A stretch of DNA of 64,000 nucleotides from Mycobacterium kansasii ATCC 12478 (GTDB taxonomy: Bacteria; Actinomycetota; Actinomycetes; Mycobacteriales; Mycobacteriaceae): contig NC_022663.1 of assembly GCF_000157895.3 (NCBI RefSeq), positions 1,364,001 to 1,428,000 on the forward strand, in the 5' to 3' direction. The notes under the pieces are model-generated. The model did no database searches. It was not told the DNA's origin and was given only the letters and a program-made list of their open reading frames with translations. The position numbers and the translations under genes are program-made. Positions 41,709 to 57,128 of the stretch are shown here, one piece after another; positions within the stretch are counted from its first letter, which is position 1; each line of letters begins with the position of its first letter.

Positions 41709-43322
41709 ATGTCGTCCCAGAAGGCCGTGGCGCAGCGCTTGGATCGGGTGCTTGATAAAGTGGCCCGCTGGTTCCGCTGGCCGTCAGAAACCCCTGCTTA
41801 CGGGTCTTGGCTGCTCGGACGTGCATCGGAAAGCCAGCAACGTCAGCGGATACGCATCCAGGTGATGATGAGTGTCACCATTCTGGCCGCGCAATTGGTC
41901 GGGATCACCATCGCGGCTCTGCTGCTGACGGTTGCCTTCCCGAAACCGAGCGTGATCTTCGACGCGCCGCGTTGGCTGTCCTTCGGGCTCGTACCCGCCT
42001 ATAACGTGCTCGCTGTGGTGCTGGGCGCACTTTGGCTTACCCGGCAAACAACTCGCGCATTGCGATGGGCAATCGAGGAACGCACACCAACCCCAGACGA
42101 GGCACGCGACACGTTCCGCATCCCAGCGCGCGTGTCGCTGGCGGTTCTTTTCGTATGGGGATTCGGGATGGCCTTGTGGACCACCCTCTACGGCATGGCC
42201 AACCCAGTATTTATCCCGCGGTTCCTGTTTTCGATGAGCGTGGTCGGCGTCCTCGTGGCCACCAGCAGCTATTTGTTATCCGAATTTGCGCTGCGCCCGG
42301 TGGCCGCCCGGGCGCTCGAAGTAGGACCAACGTCGCGATCCCTCGTGCCAGGCATCATGAGCCGCACCATGGTGGTATGGCTGCTCTGTTCGGGCCTACC
42401 CAATATCGGTATCGCCCTCACCGCGCTATTCGAAAATACGTTTTGGGAGCTCGAGAATGACCAGTACATCGTTTCAGTGCTGATCTTGTGGACGCCCGTT
42501 ATGGTTTTCGGGTTCGTCCTGATGTGGATGCTTGCCTGGATGACAGCAACGCCCGTGGGCGTGGTACGCGCGGCGCTCAAGCGCGTCGAGCAGGGCGACT
42601 TGGCTGGCGATCTGGTGGTGTTCGACGCCACCGAACTCGGTGAGCTGCAGCGTGGATTCAACGCGATGGTCCACGGCCTGCGTGAGCGTGAACGGGTGCG
42701 TGATCTCTTCGGCCGGCACGTCGGCCGTGAGGTCGCCCTCGCCGCCGAACGCCAGCCGCCGAAACTTGGCGGTGAAGAGCGTCACGTCGCCGTGGTGTTC
42801 ATCGATATCGTCGGCTCGACCAAGTTGGTGACCAGCCAACCCCCGGCCGACGTCGTGCAGTTGCTGAACCGGTTTTTCGCAGTCGTCATCGACGAGATCG
42901 ACCGTCATCGCGGCTTGGTGAATAAGTTCCAGGGCGACGCGTCGCTTGCCATCTTCGGCGCCCCCAACCACCTTGACCGACCCGAAGACCAGGCCCTGGC
43001 CGCCGCACGCGCCATCGCCGAACGACTGGCCAACGAAGTTCCCGAGTGCCCGGCGGGCATCGGCGTGGCATCGGGACAAGTGGTCGCCGGCAATGTCGGC
43101 GCCAACGAACGGTTCGAATACACCGTGATCGGCGAGCCGGTCAACCAAGCGGCCCGGCTTTGCGAACTGGCCAAATCACATCCGGGTCAACTGTTGGCGA
43201 CCGCCGACACCGTGCGGGGCGCAACCGAACACGAGAGTGCCCTGTGGTCCCTGGGCGAGGTCGTGACACTTCGCGGGCACGACCAGCAAACCCGGCTGGC
43301 ATCGCCGGTACAAGCCGGGTAG
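41709..43322 (+). CDS. Membrane adenylate cyclase (class III, HAMP)
   Basis: This 537-residue protein makes cAMP from ATP. Six hydrophobic helices occupy about residues 50-300 (for example SVTILAAQLVGITIAALLL), a HAMP linker runs from about 285 to 340 (VVRAALKRVEQGDL), and the class III catalytic domain fills 350-520. The first metal Asp is D366 in VFIDIVGST, the adenine Lys is K406 and the second metal Asp D410 in VNKFQGDAS, with the transition-state N and R in PVNQAARL. All are present. It belongs to the Rv1318c-Rv1320c set; M. tuberculosis has three copies, here I find two. Confidence 0.93.
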   Translation: MSSQKAVAQRLDRVLDKVARWFRWPSETPAYGSWLLGRASESQQRQRIRIQVMMSVTILAAQLVGITIAALLLTVAFPKPSVIFDAPRWLSFGLVPAYNVLAVVLGALWLTRQTTRALRWAIEERTPTPDEARDTFRIPARVSLAVLFVWGFGMALWTTLYGMANPVFIPRFLFSMSVVGVLVATSSYLLSEFALRPVAARALEVGPTSRSLVPGIMSRTMVVWLLCSGLPNIGIALTALFENTFWELENDQYIVSVLILWTPVMVFGFVLMWMLAWMTATPVGVVRAALKRVEQGDLAGDLVVFDATELGELQRGFNAMVHGLRERERVRDLFGRHVGREVALAAERQPPKLGGEERHVAVVFIDIVGSTKLVTSQPPADVVQLLNRFFAVVIDEIDRHRGLVNKFQGDASLAIFGAPNHLDRPEDQALAAARAIAERLANEVPECPAGIGVASGQVVAGNVGANERFEYTVIGEPVNQAARLCELAKSHPGQLLATADTVRGATEHESALWSLGEVVTLRGHDQQTRLASPVQAG

Positions 43323-43581
43323 CAAGCCACCGACCGGAGCAACCCAGTCGCCAACCAACACTGCTAGCGGGCAACTGCCGAATTCGGAGCTTCGAGATCG
43401 ACGCCGCGCCCGATCACCACATGCATTGCCGAGAACCGAAAGGCCAATGACTGCAGCTATTTTCGAATCGCACCACGAGGCCATCACCAGGGTTTACTCG
43501 TTGCCCGCAACCAGACCGACCCGAACCACTCGGGGCAGCACGTCAGCCACGCGAATGATGCGAGATTAGACTGACGCCACA

Positions 43582-45207
43582 ATGGTGGCCGAGGAAAGTA
43601 TGGCGCAACGTTTGGGCCGGGTACTTGAGACGGTGACCCGTCAGAGCGGCCGGCTATCAGAGACCCCCGCCTACGGCTCCTGGCTGCTCGGCAGGGTATC
43701 GGAGGACCAACGGCGCCGGCGGATACGCATCCAGGTCATCTTGACGGTGATGGTGGTGGCGGCAAACGTGATCGGGATAGCGGTCTCCATCCTGTTGGTA
43801 ACGGTCGCGATTCCCGAGCCGAGTGTCTTTTCCGATGCGCCGTTGTGGGTGTCGTTCGCCGTTGTACCGGCCTACATCGTGGTGGCGTTGGCGCTCGGAG
43901 CGTATTGGATCACGCGACGAACTGTGATCGCGCTGCGCTGGGCAATCGAGGAACGCCCGCCAACCCACGACGACGAGCGCAACACCTTCCTGACACCCTG
44001 GCGGGTCGCCATCGTCGACTTGATCCTCTGGGGAGTCGGCGCGGCGCTGCTGACGACGCTCTACGGCATGGCCAACACCATGTTCATCCCCCGCTTCCTC
44101 TTCGCGGTGAGCTTTTGCGGACTCCTGGTCGCCACCGGGAGCTACCTGCTCACCGAGTTCGCGTTACGTCCGGTAGCGGCCCAGGCGCTCGAGGCGGGAC
44201 CGCCGCCCCGGCGACTGGCATCGGGAATCATGGGGCGAACCATGATGGTGTGGCTGCTGGGATCGGGTGTTCCCATCGTCGGCATTGCCCTGATCGCGAT
44301 CTTCCAGATCGGGATGCGGAATCTCACGGCAACCCAGTTCGCGGTCGGCGTGCTTATCGTGTCGATGGCAACATTGGTCTTCGGGTTTGTCCTGATGTGG
44401 ATCTTGGCCTGGCTCACGGCGACACCGGTACGCGTGGTCCGAGCGGCACTGCAGCGCGTGGAACGAGGGGATCTCCGCGGCGACCTGGTGGTGTTCGACG
44501 GAACCGAGCTCGGTGAGCTGCAGCGTGGTTTCAACGCGATGGTCCACGGCCTGCGGGAGCGCGAGCGGGTGCGTGACCTGTTCGGCCGCCATGTCGGACG
44601 TGAGGTCGCGCTTGCCGCCGAGCGGGAGCGGCCGAAACTGGGCGGGGAGGAACGCCACGTCGCCGTGGTGTTCCTTGACATCGTCGGCTCGACCAAGTTG
44701 GTGACCAGCCAACCCCCGGCCGAGGTCGTGCAGTTGCTCAACCGCTTCTTCGCGATCGTGGTCGAAGAGGTCGATCGCCATTACGGGCTGGTCAACAAGT
44801 TCGAGGGCGACGCCTCGCTGGCCATCTTCGGTGCCCCCAACCATCTGGACCAACCCGAAGACCAGGCGTTGGCCTGTGCGCGGACCCTGGCTCAGCGGCT
44901 GGCCGAGGAAATGCGGGAGTGCCAGGCAGGCATCGGGGTGGCGTCCGGACAGGTCGTTGCCGGCAATGTGGGCTCCAAGGAGCGGTTCGAATACACCGTG
45001 ATCGGCGAGCCGGTGAACGAAGCGGCCCGACTGTGCGAACGCGCGAAATCACGCCCCGGCAAGTTACTGGCTTCGGCGCAGACCGTCGAGGCAGCGAGCG
45101 AAAGTGAGCGTGCCCATTGGACTTTGGGAAGACACGTGAAGCTTCGTGGGCACAAGCAGCCGACTCGACTGGCATCGCCGATCGAACCGGCCACACCGCG
45201 TAGGTGA
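43582..45207 (+). CDS. Membrane adenylate cyclase (class III, HAMP), paralogue
   Basis: A 541-residue tandem paralogue of the preceding gene with the same layout: six membrane helices, a HAMP linker (VVRAALQRVERGDL) and a class III catalytic domain. The catalytic residues are intact in VFLDIVGST, VNKFEGDAS and PVNEAARL. The sequence near the HAMP and first metal site is almost identical to the neighbour, including a 44-nt identical run, while the membrane part has diverged, suggesting different input signals or gene conversion in the catalytic half. alkA follows 89 nt later. Confidence 0.93.
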   Translation: MVAEESMAQRLGRVLETVTRQSGRLSETPAYGSWLLGRVSEDQRRRRIRIQVILTVMVVAANVIGIAVSILLVTVAIPEPSVFSDAPLWVSFAVVPAYIVVALALGAYWITRRTVIALRWAIEERPPTHDDERNTFLTPWRVAIVDLILWGVGAALLTTLYGMANTMFIPRFLFAVSFCGLLVATGSYLLTEFALRPVAAQALEAGPPPRRLASGIMGRTMMVWLLGSGVPIVGIALIAIFQIGMRNLTATQFAVGVLIVSMATLVFGFVLMWILAWLTATPVRVVRAALQRVERGDLRGDLVVFDGTELGELQRGFNAMVHGLRERERVRDLFGRHVGREVALAAERERPKLGGEERHVAVVFLDIVGSTKLVTSQPPAEVVQLLNRFFAIVVEEVDRHYGLVNKFEGDASLAIFGAPNHLDQPEDQALACARTLAQRLAEEMRECQAGIGVASGQVVAGNVGSKERFEYTVIGEPVNEAARLCERAKSRPGKLLASAQTVEAASESERAHWTLGRHVKLRGHKQPTRLASPIEPATPRR

Positions 45208-45296
45208 CCTCCGGCCACCCGCCCGGGCGCGACGGTGCCTACTACGATGTCGCTTTCCCGCCAGCCATGTCGGTGATCAGGTGTAATTGTCGAACT

Positions 45297-46814
45297 GTGC
45301 ACGAAGATTTCGAACGCTGCTACCGTGCGGTCCAGGCCAAAGACGCCCGGTTCGACGGCTGGTTCGTGATCGCGGTCTTGACGACCCGGATCTACTGTCG
45401 GCCCAGTTGCCCGGTACGGCCGCCGTTCGCGCGCAACGTGCGGTTCCTGCCCACGGCTGCGGCGGCCCAACAGGAGGGCTTCCGGGCATGCAAACGTTGC
45501 CGTCCTGACGCGTCTCCCGGTTCTCCGGAATGGAACATCCGCGGTGATGTGGTGGCCCGGGCCATGCGGCTGATCGCCGACGGCACGGTGGACCGCGAAG
45601 GCGTCACCGGGCTATCCGCCCGTCTCGGTTACACCCCGCGTCAGCTGCAACGGCTGCTGCGTGCGGAGGTGGGCGCCGGCCCACTGGCACTGGCCCGCGC
45701 CCAACGAATGCAAACGGCCCGGGTGCTGATTGAGACCACCGATCTGCCGTTCGGGGAGGTGGCTTTTGCGGCCGGGTTTTCCAGCATCCGGCAATTCAAC
45801 GACACCGTGCGCCTGGTTTGCGACAGCACGCCGACGGCGTTGCGCAAGCGCGCTGCAAGCCGGTCGGGATCCGCCGAATCCGGGGCCGCCGTGCACCACG
45901 CTGGCCCGGCAGCGATATCCCTGCGGCTGCCTGCCCGTACGCCATTCGCCTATGAGGGCGTCTTCGGCCATCTGGCCGCCGGCGCGGTCCCCGGTTGCGA
46001 GGAGGTCCGCAATGGCGCGTACCGACGCACACTGCGACTTTCCTCGGGCAGCGGCCTGGTCACGCTGACACCGGCGCTCGATCATGTTCGCTGTCTGCTG
46101 GTACTCGACGACTTCCGCGATCTCGCGGCCGCCACCGCACGGTGCCGTCGGCTGCTGGACCTTGATGCCGATCCCGACGCGGTGGTCGAGGCACTCAGCG
46201 GGGATCCGGCGTTGGCTCCAGTGGTCGCCAACGCACCCGGACAGCGGATTCCGCGTACCGTCGATGAGGCTGAACTCGCGATACGGGCGGTGCTGGCTCA
46301 ACAGGTTTCGACCAAAGCCGCGCGGACCCACGCGGGCCGACTTGTCGCCGCTTACGGGCAGCCAGTGCACGATGCCGCGGGCGGCCTTACCCACACCTTC
46401 CCGTCGGTGGAGCAGCTGTCGCAGATCGACCCCGCCCATCTGGCCGTCCCCGGGGCGCGTCGGCGCACGCTCAGCGCGCTCGTCAGTGGCCTTGCTGACG
46501 GGAGGATCAGCCTGGACGCCGGTTGCGACTGGACGGAGGCGCGCAGCCAGTTGCTGGCCCTGCCGGGGGTGGGCCCTTGGACGGCCGAGGTCGTTGCGAT
46601 GCGCGGCCTGGGTGACCCCGACGCATTTCCTGCCGGTGATCTCGGTGTCCGGTTGGCCGCCAGACAACTGGGCCTGCCCGAACAACGACGCGCACTTTCC
46701 GAGCGAAGCGCCCGGTGGCGACCCTGGCGGTCATATGCCACACAACATTTGTGGACCACGCTCGAGCACCCGGTGAACCATTGGCCACAAAAGCCGCCGA
46801 AGGAAGTCGCATGA
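45297..46814 (+). CDS. alkA: Ada-AlkA fusion: alkylation-response regulator and 3-methyladenine glycosylase
   Basis: This 505-residue protein joins an Ada metal-binding domain (YCRPSCPVRP and ACKRCRPD Cys ligands, about residues 30-70), an AraC-type helix-turn-helix pair (LSARLGYTPRQLQRLLRAEV, about 105-185) and an AlkA DNA glycosylase. The glycosylase has its helix-hairpin-helix LPGVGPWTAEV and the catalytic Asp in FPAGDLGVRL. It senses methyl-phosphotriesters and removes alkylated bases. The GTG at 45297 matches the family; the frame is open further upstream without similarity. It is the Rv1317c orthologue and overlaps ogt by ATGA. Confidence 0.94.
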   Translation: MHEDFERCYRAVQAKDARFDGWFVIAVLTTRIYCRPSCPVRPPFARNVRFLPTAAAAQQEGFRACKRCRPDASPGSPEWNIRGDVVARAMRLIADGTVDREGVTGLSARLGYTPRQLQRLLRAEVGAGPLALARAQRMQTARVLIETTDLPFGEVAFAAGFSSIRQFNDTVRLVCDSTPTALRKRAASRSGSAESGAAVHHAGPAAISLRLPARTPFAYEGVFGHLAAGAVPGCEEVRNGAYRRTLRLSSGSGLVTLTPALDHVRCLLVLDDFRDLAAATARCRRLLDLDADPDAVVEALSGDPALAPVVANAPGQRIPRTVDEAELAIRAVLAQQVSTKAARTHAGRLVAAYGQPVHDAAGGLTHTFPSVEQLSQIDPAHLAVPGARRRTLSALVSGLADGRISLDAGCDWTEARSQLLALPGVGPWTAEVVAMRGLGDPDAFPAGDLGVRLAARQLGLPEQRRALSERSARWRPWRSYATQHLWTTLEHPVNHWPQKPPKEVA

Positions 46815-47308
46815 TTCATTACCGCACCATCGACAGCCCGATCGGACCGTTGACTCTAGCTGGGCGCGGGGCCGTATTGACCAACCTGCGGATGGACGAT
46901 CAAACCCATGAGCCGAACCGATCCGGTTGGTCACCGAATCAATGTGCCTTTCCAGCCGCAGTCGAACAGCTTGACGCCTATTTCGCCGGGGGCCTCCGCG
47001 ATTTCGATGTCGACCTGGACCTGCGTGGCACAGAATTCCAGCAGCGGGTATGGAAAGCCTTGCTGACGATTCCCTACGGGGAAACTCGATCCTATGGAGA
47101 AATCGCCGAACAGATCGGTGTCCCGGGCGCGGCGCGTGCCGTCGGCTTGGCCAACGGGCGAAATCCCATCGCCATCATCGTCCCGTGCCATCGGGTCATT
47201 GGGGCCAGCGGAAAGCTCACCGGGTACGGGGGCGGGCTTGACCGAAAGCAAGCACTGCTCGAATTGGAGAAGAACCGCGTATCGGTCAATTTGACTTTGT
47301 TCGACTGA
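46811..47308 (+). CDS. ogt: O6-methylguanine-DNA methyltransferase
   Basis: This 165-residue suicide protein transfers the methyl group from O6-methylguanine to its Cys in IIVPCHRVIGASG (about residue 126). The RAVGLANGRNP segment and the Arg finger before it are intact, and the C-terminal GYGGGLDRKQALLELE is typical. It is coupled to alkA by a 4-nt ATGA overlap and is the Rv1316c orthologue. Transcription ends at the hairpin shared with the rRNA operon. Confidence 0.96.
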   Translation: MIHYRTIDSPIGPLTLAGRGAVLTNLRMDDQTHEPNRSGWSPNQCAFPAAVEQLDAYFAGGLRDFDVDLDLRGTEFQQRVWKALLTIPYGETRSYGEIAEQIGVPGAARAVGLANGRNPIAIIVPCHRVIGASGKLTGYGGGLDRKQALLELEKNRVSVNLTLFD

Positions 47309-47326
47309 AATGAGCCCTGTCAATGC

Positions 47327-47357
47327 AAAAACACCCCCGATAAACGGGGGTGTTTTT
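47327..47357. terminator. Strong bidirectional intrinsic terminator (ogt / rrn)
   Basis: A perfect 13-bp stem, AAAAACACCCCCG (47327-47339) and CGGGGGTGTTTTT (47345-47357), with a 5-nt loop ATAAA. A T run follows on either strand, so it can end ogt on the plus strand and the rRNA operon on the minus strand, just past 5S. Confidence 0.92.
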
Positions 47358-47361
47358 GTAT

Positions 47362-47476
47362 GTTCGGCGGTGTCCTACTTTTCCACCCGAGAAGGGCAGT
47401 ATCATCGGCGCTGACAGGCTTAGCTTCCGGGTTCGGGATGGGACCGGGCGTTTCCCTGTCGCTGTGGCCGCCGTAA
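47362..47476 (-). rRNA. rrf: 5S ribosomal RNA
   Basis: The minus strand begins TTACGGCGGCCACAGCGA and ends GGACACCGCCGAAC, whose ends pair. The internal CCCGAACCCGGAAGCTAAG loop is the universal 5S element. Length about 115 nt. It is 60-odd nt after 23S. Confidence 0.93.
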
Positions 47477-47539
47477 CTCTATGTAAATTTGTATTGGTGG
47501 GGGGTGTGGACTCACGGCTGACACCGTGAGCGTGGAAAG

Positions 47540-52473
<4,934 letters not shown>

Positions 52474-52607
52474 ACCCCTCGATAACGAGGCGAATTTACA
52501 ATCAGAGATACCTGACAAGACGCCAATTACTGGCATCTGAATATGCGACTACGCCCCACACGGGGAGTGAACGGCGTAGCCAAAAAAACAACAACAAACA
52601 ATTACAC

Positions 52608-52637
52608 CAAACACACTATTGAGTTCTCAAACAACAC
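52608..52637 (-). promoter_or_regulatory. rRNA leader boxA antitermination element
   Basis: On the minus strand the leader carries TGTTGTTTGAGAACTCAATA, then GTGTGTTTGG, the conserved mycobacterial rrn leader block that recruits the Nus antitermination complex. It lies about 40 nt after the promoter and 135 nt before 16S. Confidence 0.8.
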
Positions 52638-52674
52638 GCTTGCTTGTCTTCACCCGCTTCGGGGCAACCCTGCC

Positions 52675-52704
52675 AGCTTAATACGATTCTGGCGGCTTGG
52701 TCAA
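52675..52704 (-). promoter_or_regulatory. rRNA operon promoter (PCL1-like, SigA)
   Basis: On the minus strand, a -35 TTGACC (52704-52699) and a -10 TAAGCT (52680-52675) are 18 nt apart, matching the TTGAC...TANNNT pattern of mycobacterial SigA promoters and the PCL1 arrangement of M. tuberculosis. Transcription probably starts at the GGCAGGG just downstream. Further promoters may lie within the end of murA. Confidence 0.75.
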
Positions 52705-52754
52705 GCCCCGGTTCCGGCCAACTTTGAGAAGATGACCGGGGCTGCCGGGCGTAT

Positions 52755-54011
52755 CTAAGAGCATACCCTCTCGACCTCGGCGCCGAGACTGACCAGGTTC
52801 TCGACGAACAACGGATAGCCGCGGTCGATGTGGAACACGTCGTGAACCTCGGTGTCACCATCTGCGACAAGCCCGGCCAGGACCAAGCCAGCCCCCGCCC
52901 GGATGTCCGAGCACCAGACGGGCGCACTGGATAGCTGTGGCAGGCCCCGCACAACCGCGTGGTGGCCGTCAGTGCGCGCGTCAGCCCCCAGCCGGATCAT
53001 CTCTTCGACGAACCGGAACCTCGCCTCGAACACATTCTCGGTGATCATGGAGGTACCGTCGGCGATCGATGCCAACGCGATCGCCATCGGCTGCAGGTCG
53101 GTCGGAAAACCGGGGAACGGCAAGGTCGCAACGTTGACGGCCTTCGGGCGTTCGTACTGCACGATGCGGAAGCTGTCATCGGTCTGGGTGACGGTAGCGC
53201 CCGCGTCGTGCAATTTGTGCAGTACCAGTTGGAGGTGTGACGGGTCGATGCCCGTCACGGTGATGTCGCCACGTGTCATCGCCGCGGCGATACCCCAGGT
53301 GGCAGCGACGATGCGGTCCCCGATCACGCGATGCTCGGTGGGGTACAGCCGCGGGACGCCGGTGATGGTCATCGTCGGCGAACCGGCACCTTCCACCTGC
53401 GCGCCCATCTGATTCAACATCGTGCACAGGTCGACCACGTCGGGTTCCCGCGCCGCGTTGTGAATGGTGGTCACACCCTCGGCCAATACGGCAGCCATCA
53501 AGATATTCTCGGTAGCTCCCACTGAGGGAAACTCCAGCTGAATCTCCGCACCGCGCAAGGTTTCTGCCTGGGCCACCACGCACCCGTGCTCGATATTGCA
53601 CCGCGCACCCAGTTGCCGAAGACCTGCCTGATGCATATCCAGCGGCCTCGAACCGATCGCATCGCCGCCGGGGAGAGCGACCTTGGCCCGTTTGCATCGC
53701 CCGACCAAGGGTCCCAGCACGCAGACCGAGGCCCGAAACTGGCGCACCGCGGCGAAGTCGGCGTCGTACTTCGGTTCGTCTGGTGAGGTGATGCGCGCGA
53801 CATCGCCGTCGAGCTCCACGGTGGCACCCAGCCCACGCAGCACTTCCGCCATCAGCGGCACATCGAGGATGTCCGGGCAGTTGGTGATTGTGCTGGTGCC
53901 TTCGGCCAGCAGTGTCGCGGCCATAAGCTTGAGAACGCTGTTTTTCGCGCCTCCGACGGCGACTTCGCCTGACAACCGGTTACCACCAGTCACCATGAAT
54001 CGCTCCGCCAC
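52755..54011 (-). CDS. murA: UDP-N-acetylglucosamine 1-carboxyvinyltransferase
   Basis: A 418-residue enzyme of the first committed peptidoglycan step, adding enolpyruvate to UDP-GlcNAc. VGGAKNSVLKLMAATLLAEG is the N-terminal block and RASVCVLGPLVGRCKRAKVA precedes the active-site loop LPGGDAIGSRPLD. The loop has Asp (about residue 117) where E. coli has Cys115, the natural reason mycobacteria resist fosfomycin. The start is a GTG matching the family. It lies upstream of the rRNA operon on the same strand, as in other slow growers. It is the Rv1315 orthologue. Confidence 0.96.
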   Translation of the reverse strand: MAERFMVTGGNRLSGEVAVGGAKNSVLKLMAATLLAEGTSTITNCPDILDVPLMAEVLRGLGATVELDGDVARITSPDEPKYDADFAAVRQFRASVCVLGPLVGRCKRAKVALPGGDAIGSRPLDMHQAGLRQLGARCNIEHGCVVAQAETLRGAEIQLEFPSVGATENILMAAVLAEGVTTIHNAAREPDVVDLCTMLNQMGAQVEGAGSPTMTITGVPRLYPTEHRVIGDRIVAATWGIAAAMTRGDITVTGIDPSHLQLVLHKLHDAGATVTQTDDSFRIVQYERPKAVNVATLPFPGFPTDLQPMAIALASIADGTSMITENVFEARFRFVEEMIRLGADARTDGHHAVVRGLPQLSSAPVWCSDIRAGAGLVLAGLVADGDTEVHDVFHIDRGYPLFVENLVSLGAEVERVCS

Positions 54012-54082
54012 CCGGGTCAGTCTAGTGAAGCGCTATCGGCTTGTCAGTCGGCCAACCAAGTGCGCCCGGTACCGTTTTTGCT

Positions 54083-54685
54083 ATGGCTGTGCACCTGACC
54101 CGCATCTATACCCGAACCGGCGACGACGGTACCACCGGGTTGAGCGATTTCTCACGGGTCCCGAAAACCGACGCTCGCCTGGTGGCGTACGCGGATTGCG
54201 ACGAGGCCAACTCCGCGATCGGTGTGGCCGTGGCACTGGGAAACCCGGACCGCCAGCTGACCGACGTGCTGCGACAGATCCAAAACGATCTGTTCGACGT
54301 CGGCGCGGATCTGTCCACCCCCTTGAAAAAGCCGGCGGAAGACTCCTCGCACCACGCGCTGCGAATCACCCAGACCTACATCGACCGGCTCGAAAAGTGG
54401 TGCGACACATACAACGAGGCCCTGCCGGCACTGAATTCCTTTGTGCTTCCCGGCGGTTCGCCGCTGTCGGCCCTCCTGCACGTCGCCCGGACGGTGGTGC
54501 GCCGAGCCGAGCGGTCGGCATGGGCCGCCGTTAGCGCCCATCAGGAAGGGGTCAGCGTCCTACCGGCGAAGTACCTGAACCGGCTTTCGGATCTGCTCTT
54601 CATTCTGTCCAGGGTGGCCAACCCGCGAGGTGACCTGATGTGGCGGCCTGGCGGTGGCTCCGGAGAAGACAAGCCCGAGAAGTAA
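54083..54685 (+). CDS. Cob(I)alamin adenosyltransferase (PduO type)
   Basis: This 200-residue enzyme transfers adenosine from ATP to cob(I)alamin, giving the cofactor for methylmalonyl-CoA mutase. TRIYTRTGDDGTTGLSDFSR is the ATP-binding N-terminus, YADCDEANSAIGVAVAL follows, and FVLPGGSPLSALLHVARTVV with RRAER (Arg, about residue 150) and LNRLSDLLFILSRVAN close the trimer active site. I start at the ATG 54083. It is the Rv1314c orthologue, divergent from murA. The IS1557 transposase beside it in M. tuberculosis is absent. Confidence 0.93.
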   Translation: MAVHLTRIYTRTGDDGTTGLSDFSRVPKTDARLVAYADCDEANSAIGVAVALGNPDRQLTDVLRQIQNDLFDVGADLSTPLKKPAEDSSHHALRITQTYIDRLEKWCDTYNEALPALNSFVLPGGSPLSALLHVARTVVRRAERSAWAAVSAHQEGVSVLPAKYLNRLSDLLFILSRVANPRGDLMWRPGGGSGEDKPEK

Positions 54686-54779
54686 GGCCGCACAGCTATC
54701 CAGTAGTTGCCCGCCCTCGCCGGCCGTCGCGGCCACCCGTAGATCGCTTCGGGCGCTTGAACTTTCGAAGTTGACGAGG

Positions 54780-55223
54780 CTAGACACTGCGGCGTCGTGC
54801 ACGCGGTGAAGGACGCGACTCCAGCCACGACAGGAACGCGGTCAACGCCCCCTTGTCCAACGCGATCTCGTACCCCGACCTGCGATCCTGGGTCGCGTCA
54901 CGCAGTTCCAGAACGACGATCTCGTTTGTCATGATGTCGAACTCATCGCCGCGTGGTGCGCGCCGGGCCACGATCTCGACGCCTCTCCTACTAAGCCGGC
55001 GATCCGGCCACAAGCGCAGGCTGGACAGCCGGTAGAAGGCGGCTTCGGCACCGCGGTAGCGGATCACGCCGTGATGCCAACCGTGACCTCCGACCGCGGG
55101 GATATCTCGCATGATTCCCGCGGTACCGCCACGGCGTAGCTTCCACAGCCGGTAACTCAGGGCGAGCACGGCAACACCCAACAGGACAACGAGCACGACC
55201 ATGCCGACCATGGGCACGCTCAT
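54780..55223 (-). CDS. DUF2550 membrane-anchored protein (Rv1312 family)
   Basis: This 147-residue protein has one N-terminal membrane helix (MVGMVVLVVLLGVAVLALSY), then a soluble domain with GGHGWHHGVIRYRGAEAAFY and LSSLRLWPDRRLSRRGVEI, the DUF2550 signature. It always follows atpC in mycobacteria and starts 7 nt after it here. Its role is unknown; the position suggests a link to ATP synthase or membrane energetics. The ATG at 55223 matches the family. Confidence 0.9.
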   Translation of the reverse strand: MSVPMVGMVVLVVLLGVAVLALSYRLWKLRRGGTAGIMRDIPAVGGHGWHHGVIRYRGAEAAFYRLSSLRLWPDRRLSRRGVEIVARRAPRGDEFDIMTNEIVVLELRDATQDRRSGYEIALDKGALTAFLSWLESRPSPRARRRSV

Positions 55224-55230
55224 CGACGTG

Positions 55231-55596
55231 TCAGTCGATCGCGCCGATAGCGCGCAATCTCGCACGTCCCTTGGCGGCGATCCGGGGATCCTCGGACTCG
55301 GCGTCGTGTTTGGCGGCGCTCTCGTCGATCTCCGACTCGAATGCCGCGGATTCGGCGAGAATGGTGACTCCGTCTTCGGTTACCGACATGAACCCGCCGT
55401 CAACGGCGACGCGGAGATCCTTGTCGTCCTCCCGCTCCAGACGAACCATTGCGTCGTCGACGAGCTGGGCCACCAGCGGAATGTGGTGCGGCAGGATGCC
55501 GATCTCACCGACGGTGGTGCGGGTGAAAAGGAATGTCGCCTTGCCGGACCAGATCTTGCGGTCGACAGCAACGAATTCAACGTTCAATTCCGCCAT
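55231..55596 (-). CDS. atpC: ATP synthase epsilon subunit
   Basis: A 121-residue F1 central-stalk subunit. ELNVEFVAVDRKIWSGKATF and GEIGILPHHIPLVAQL form the N-terminal beta barrel, and a short helical C-terminus follows. The mycobacterial form is shorter than E. coli epsilon and restrains ATP hydrolysis. It is the Rv1311 orthologue, last structural gene of the operon. Confidence 0.95.
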   Translation of the reverse strand: MAELNVEFVAVDRKIWSGKATFLFTRTTVGEIGILPHHIPLVAQLVDDAMVRLEREDDKDLRVAVDGGFMSVTEDGVTILAESAAFESEIDESAAKHDAESEDPRIAAKGRARLRAIGAID

Positions 55597-55629
55597 GGCA
55601 CACCACCTTTCAGCTCGGTCCGATGCTCG

Positions 55630-57099
<1,470 letters not shown>

Positions 57100-57128
57100 A
57101 ATTTTCTTCGCTTCCTCGTGGGGGCTAC

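Noticed and set aside
52755..54011. MurA Cys-to-Asp change as an acquired resistance mutation
   Set aside because: Asp at this place is the normal state in mycobacteria.
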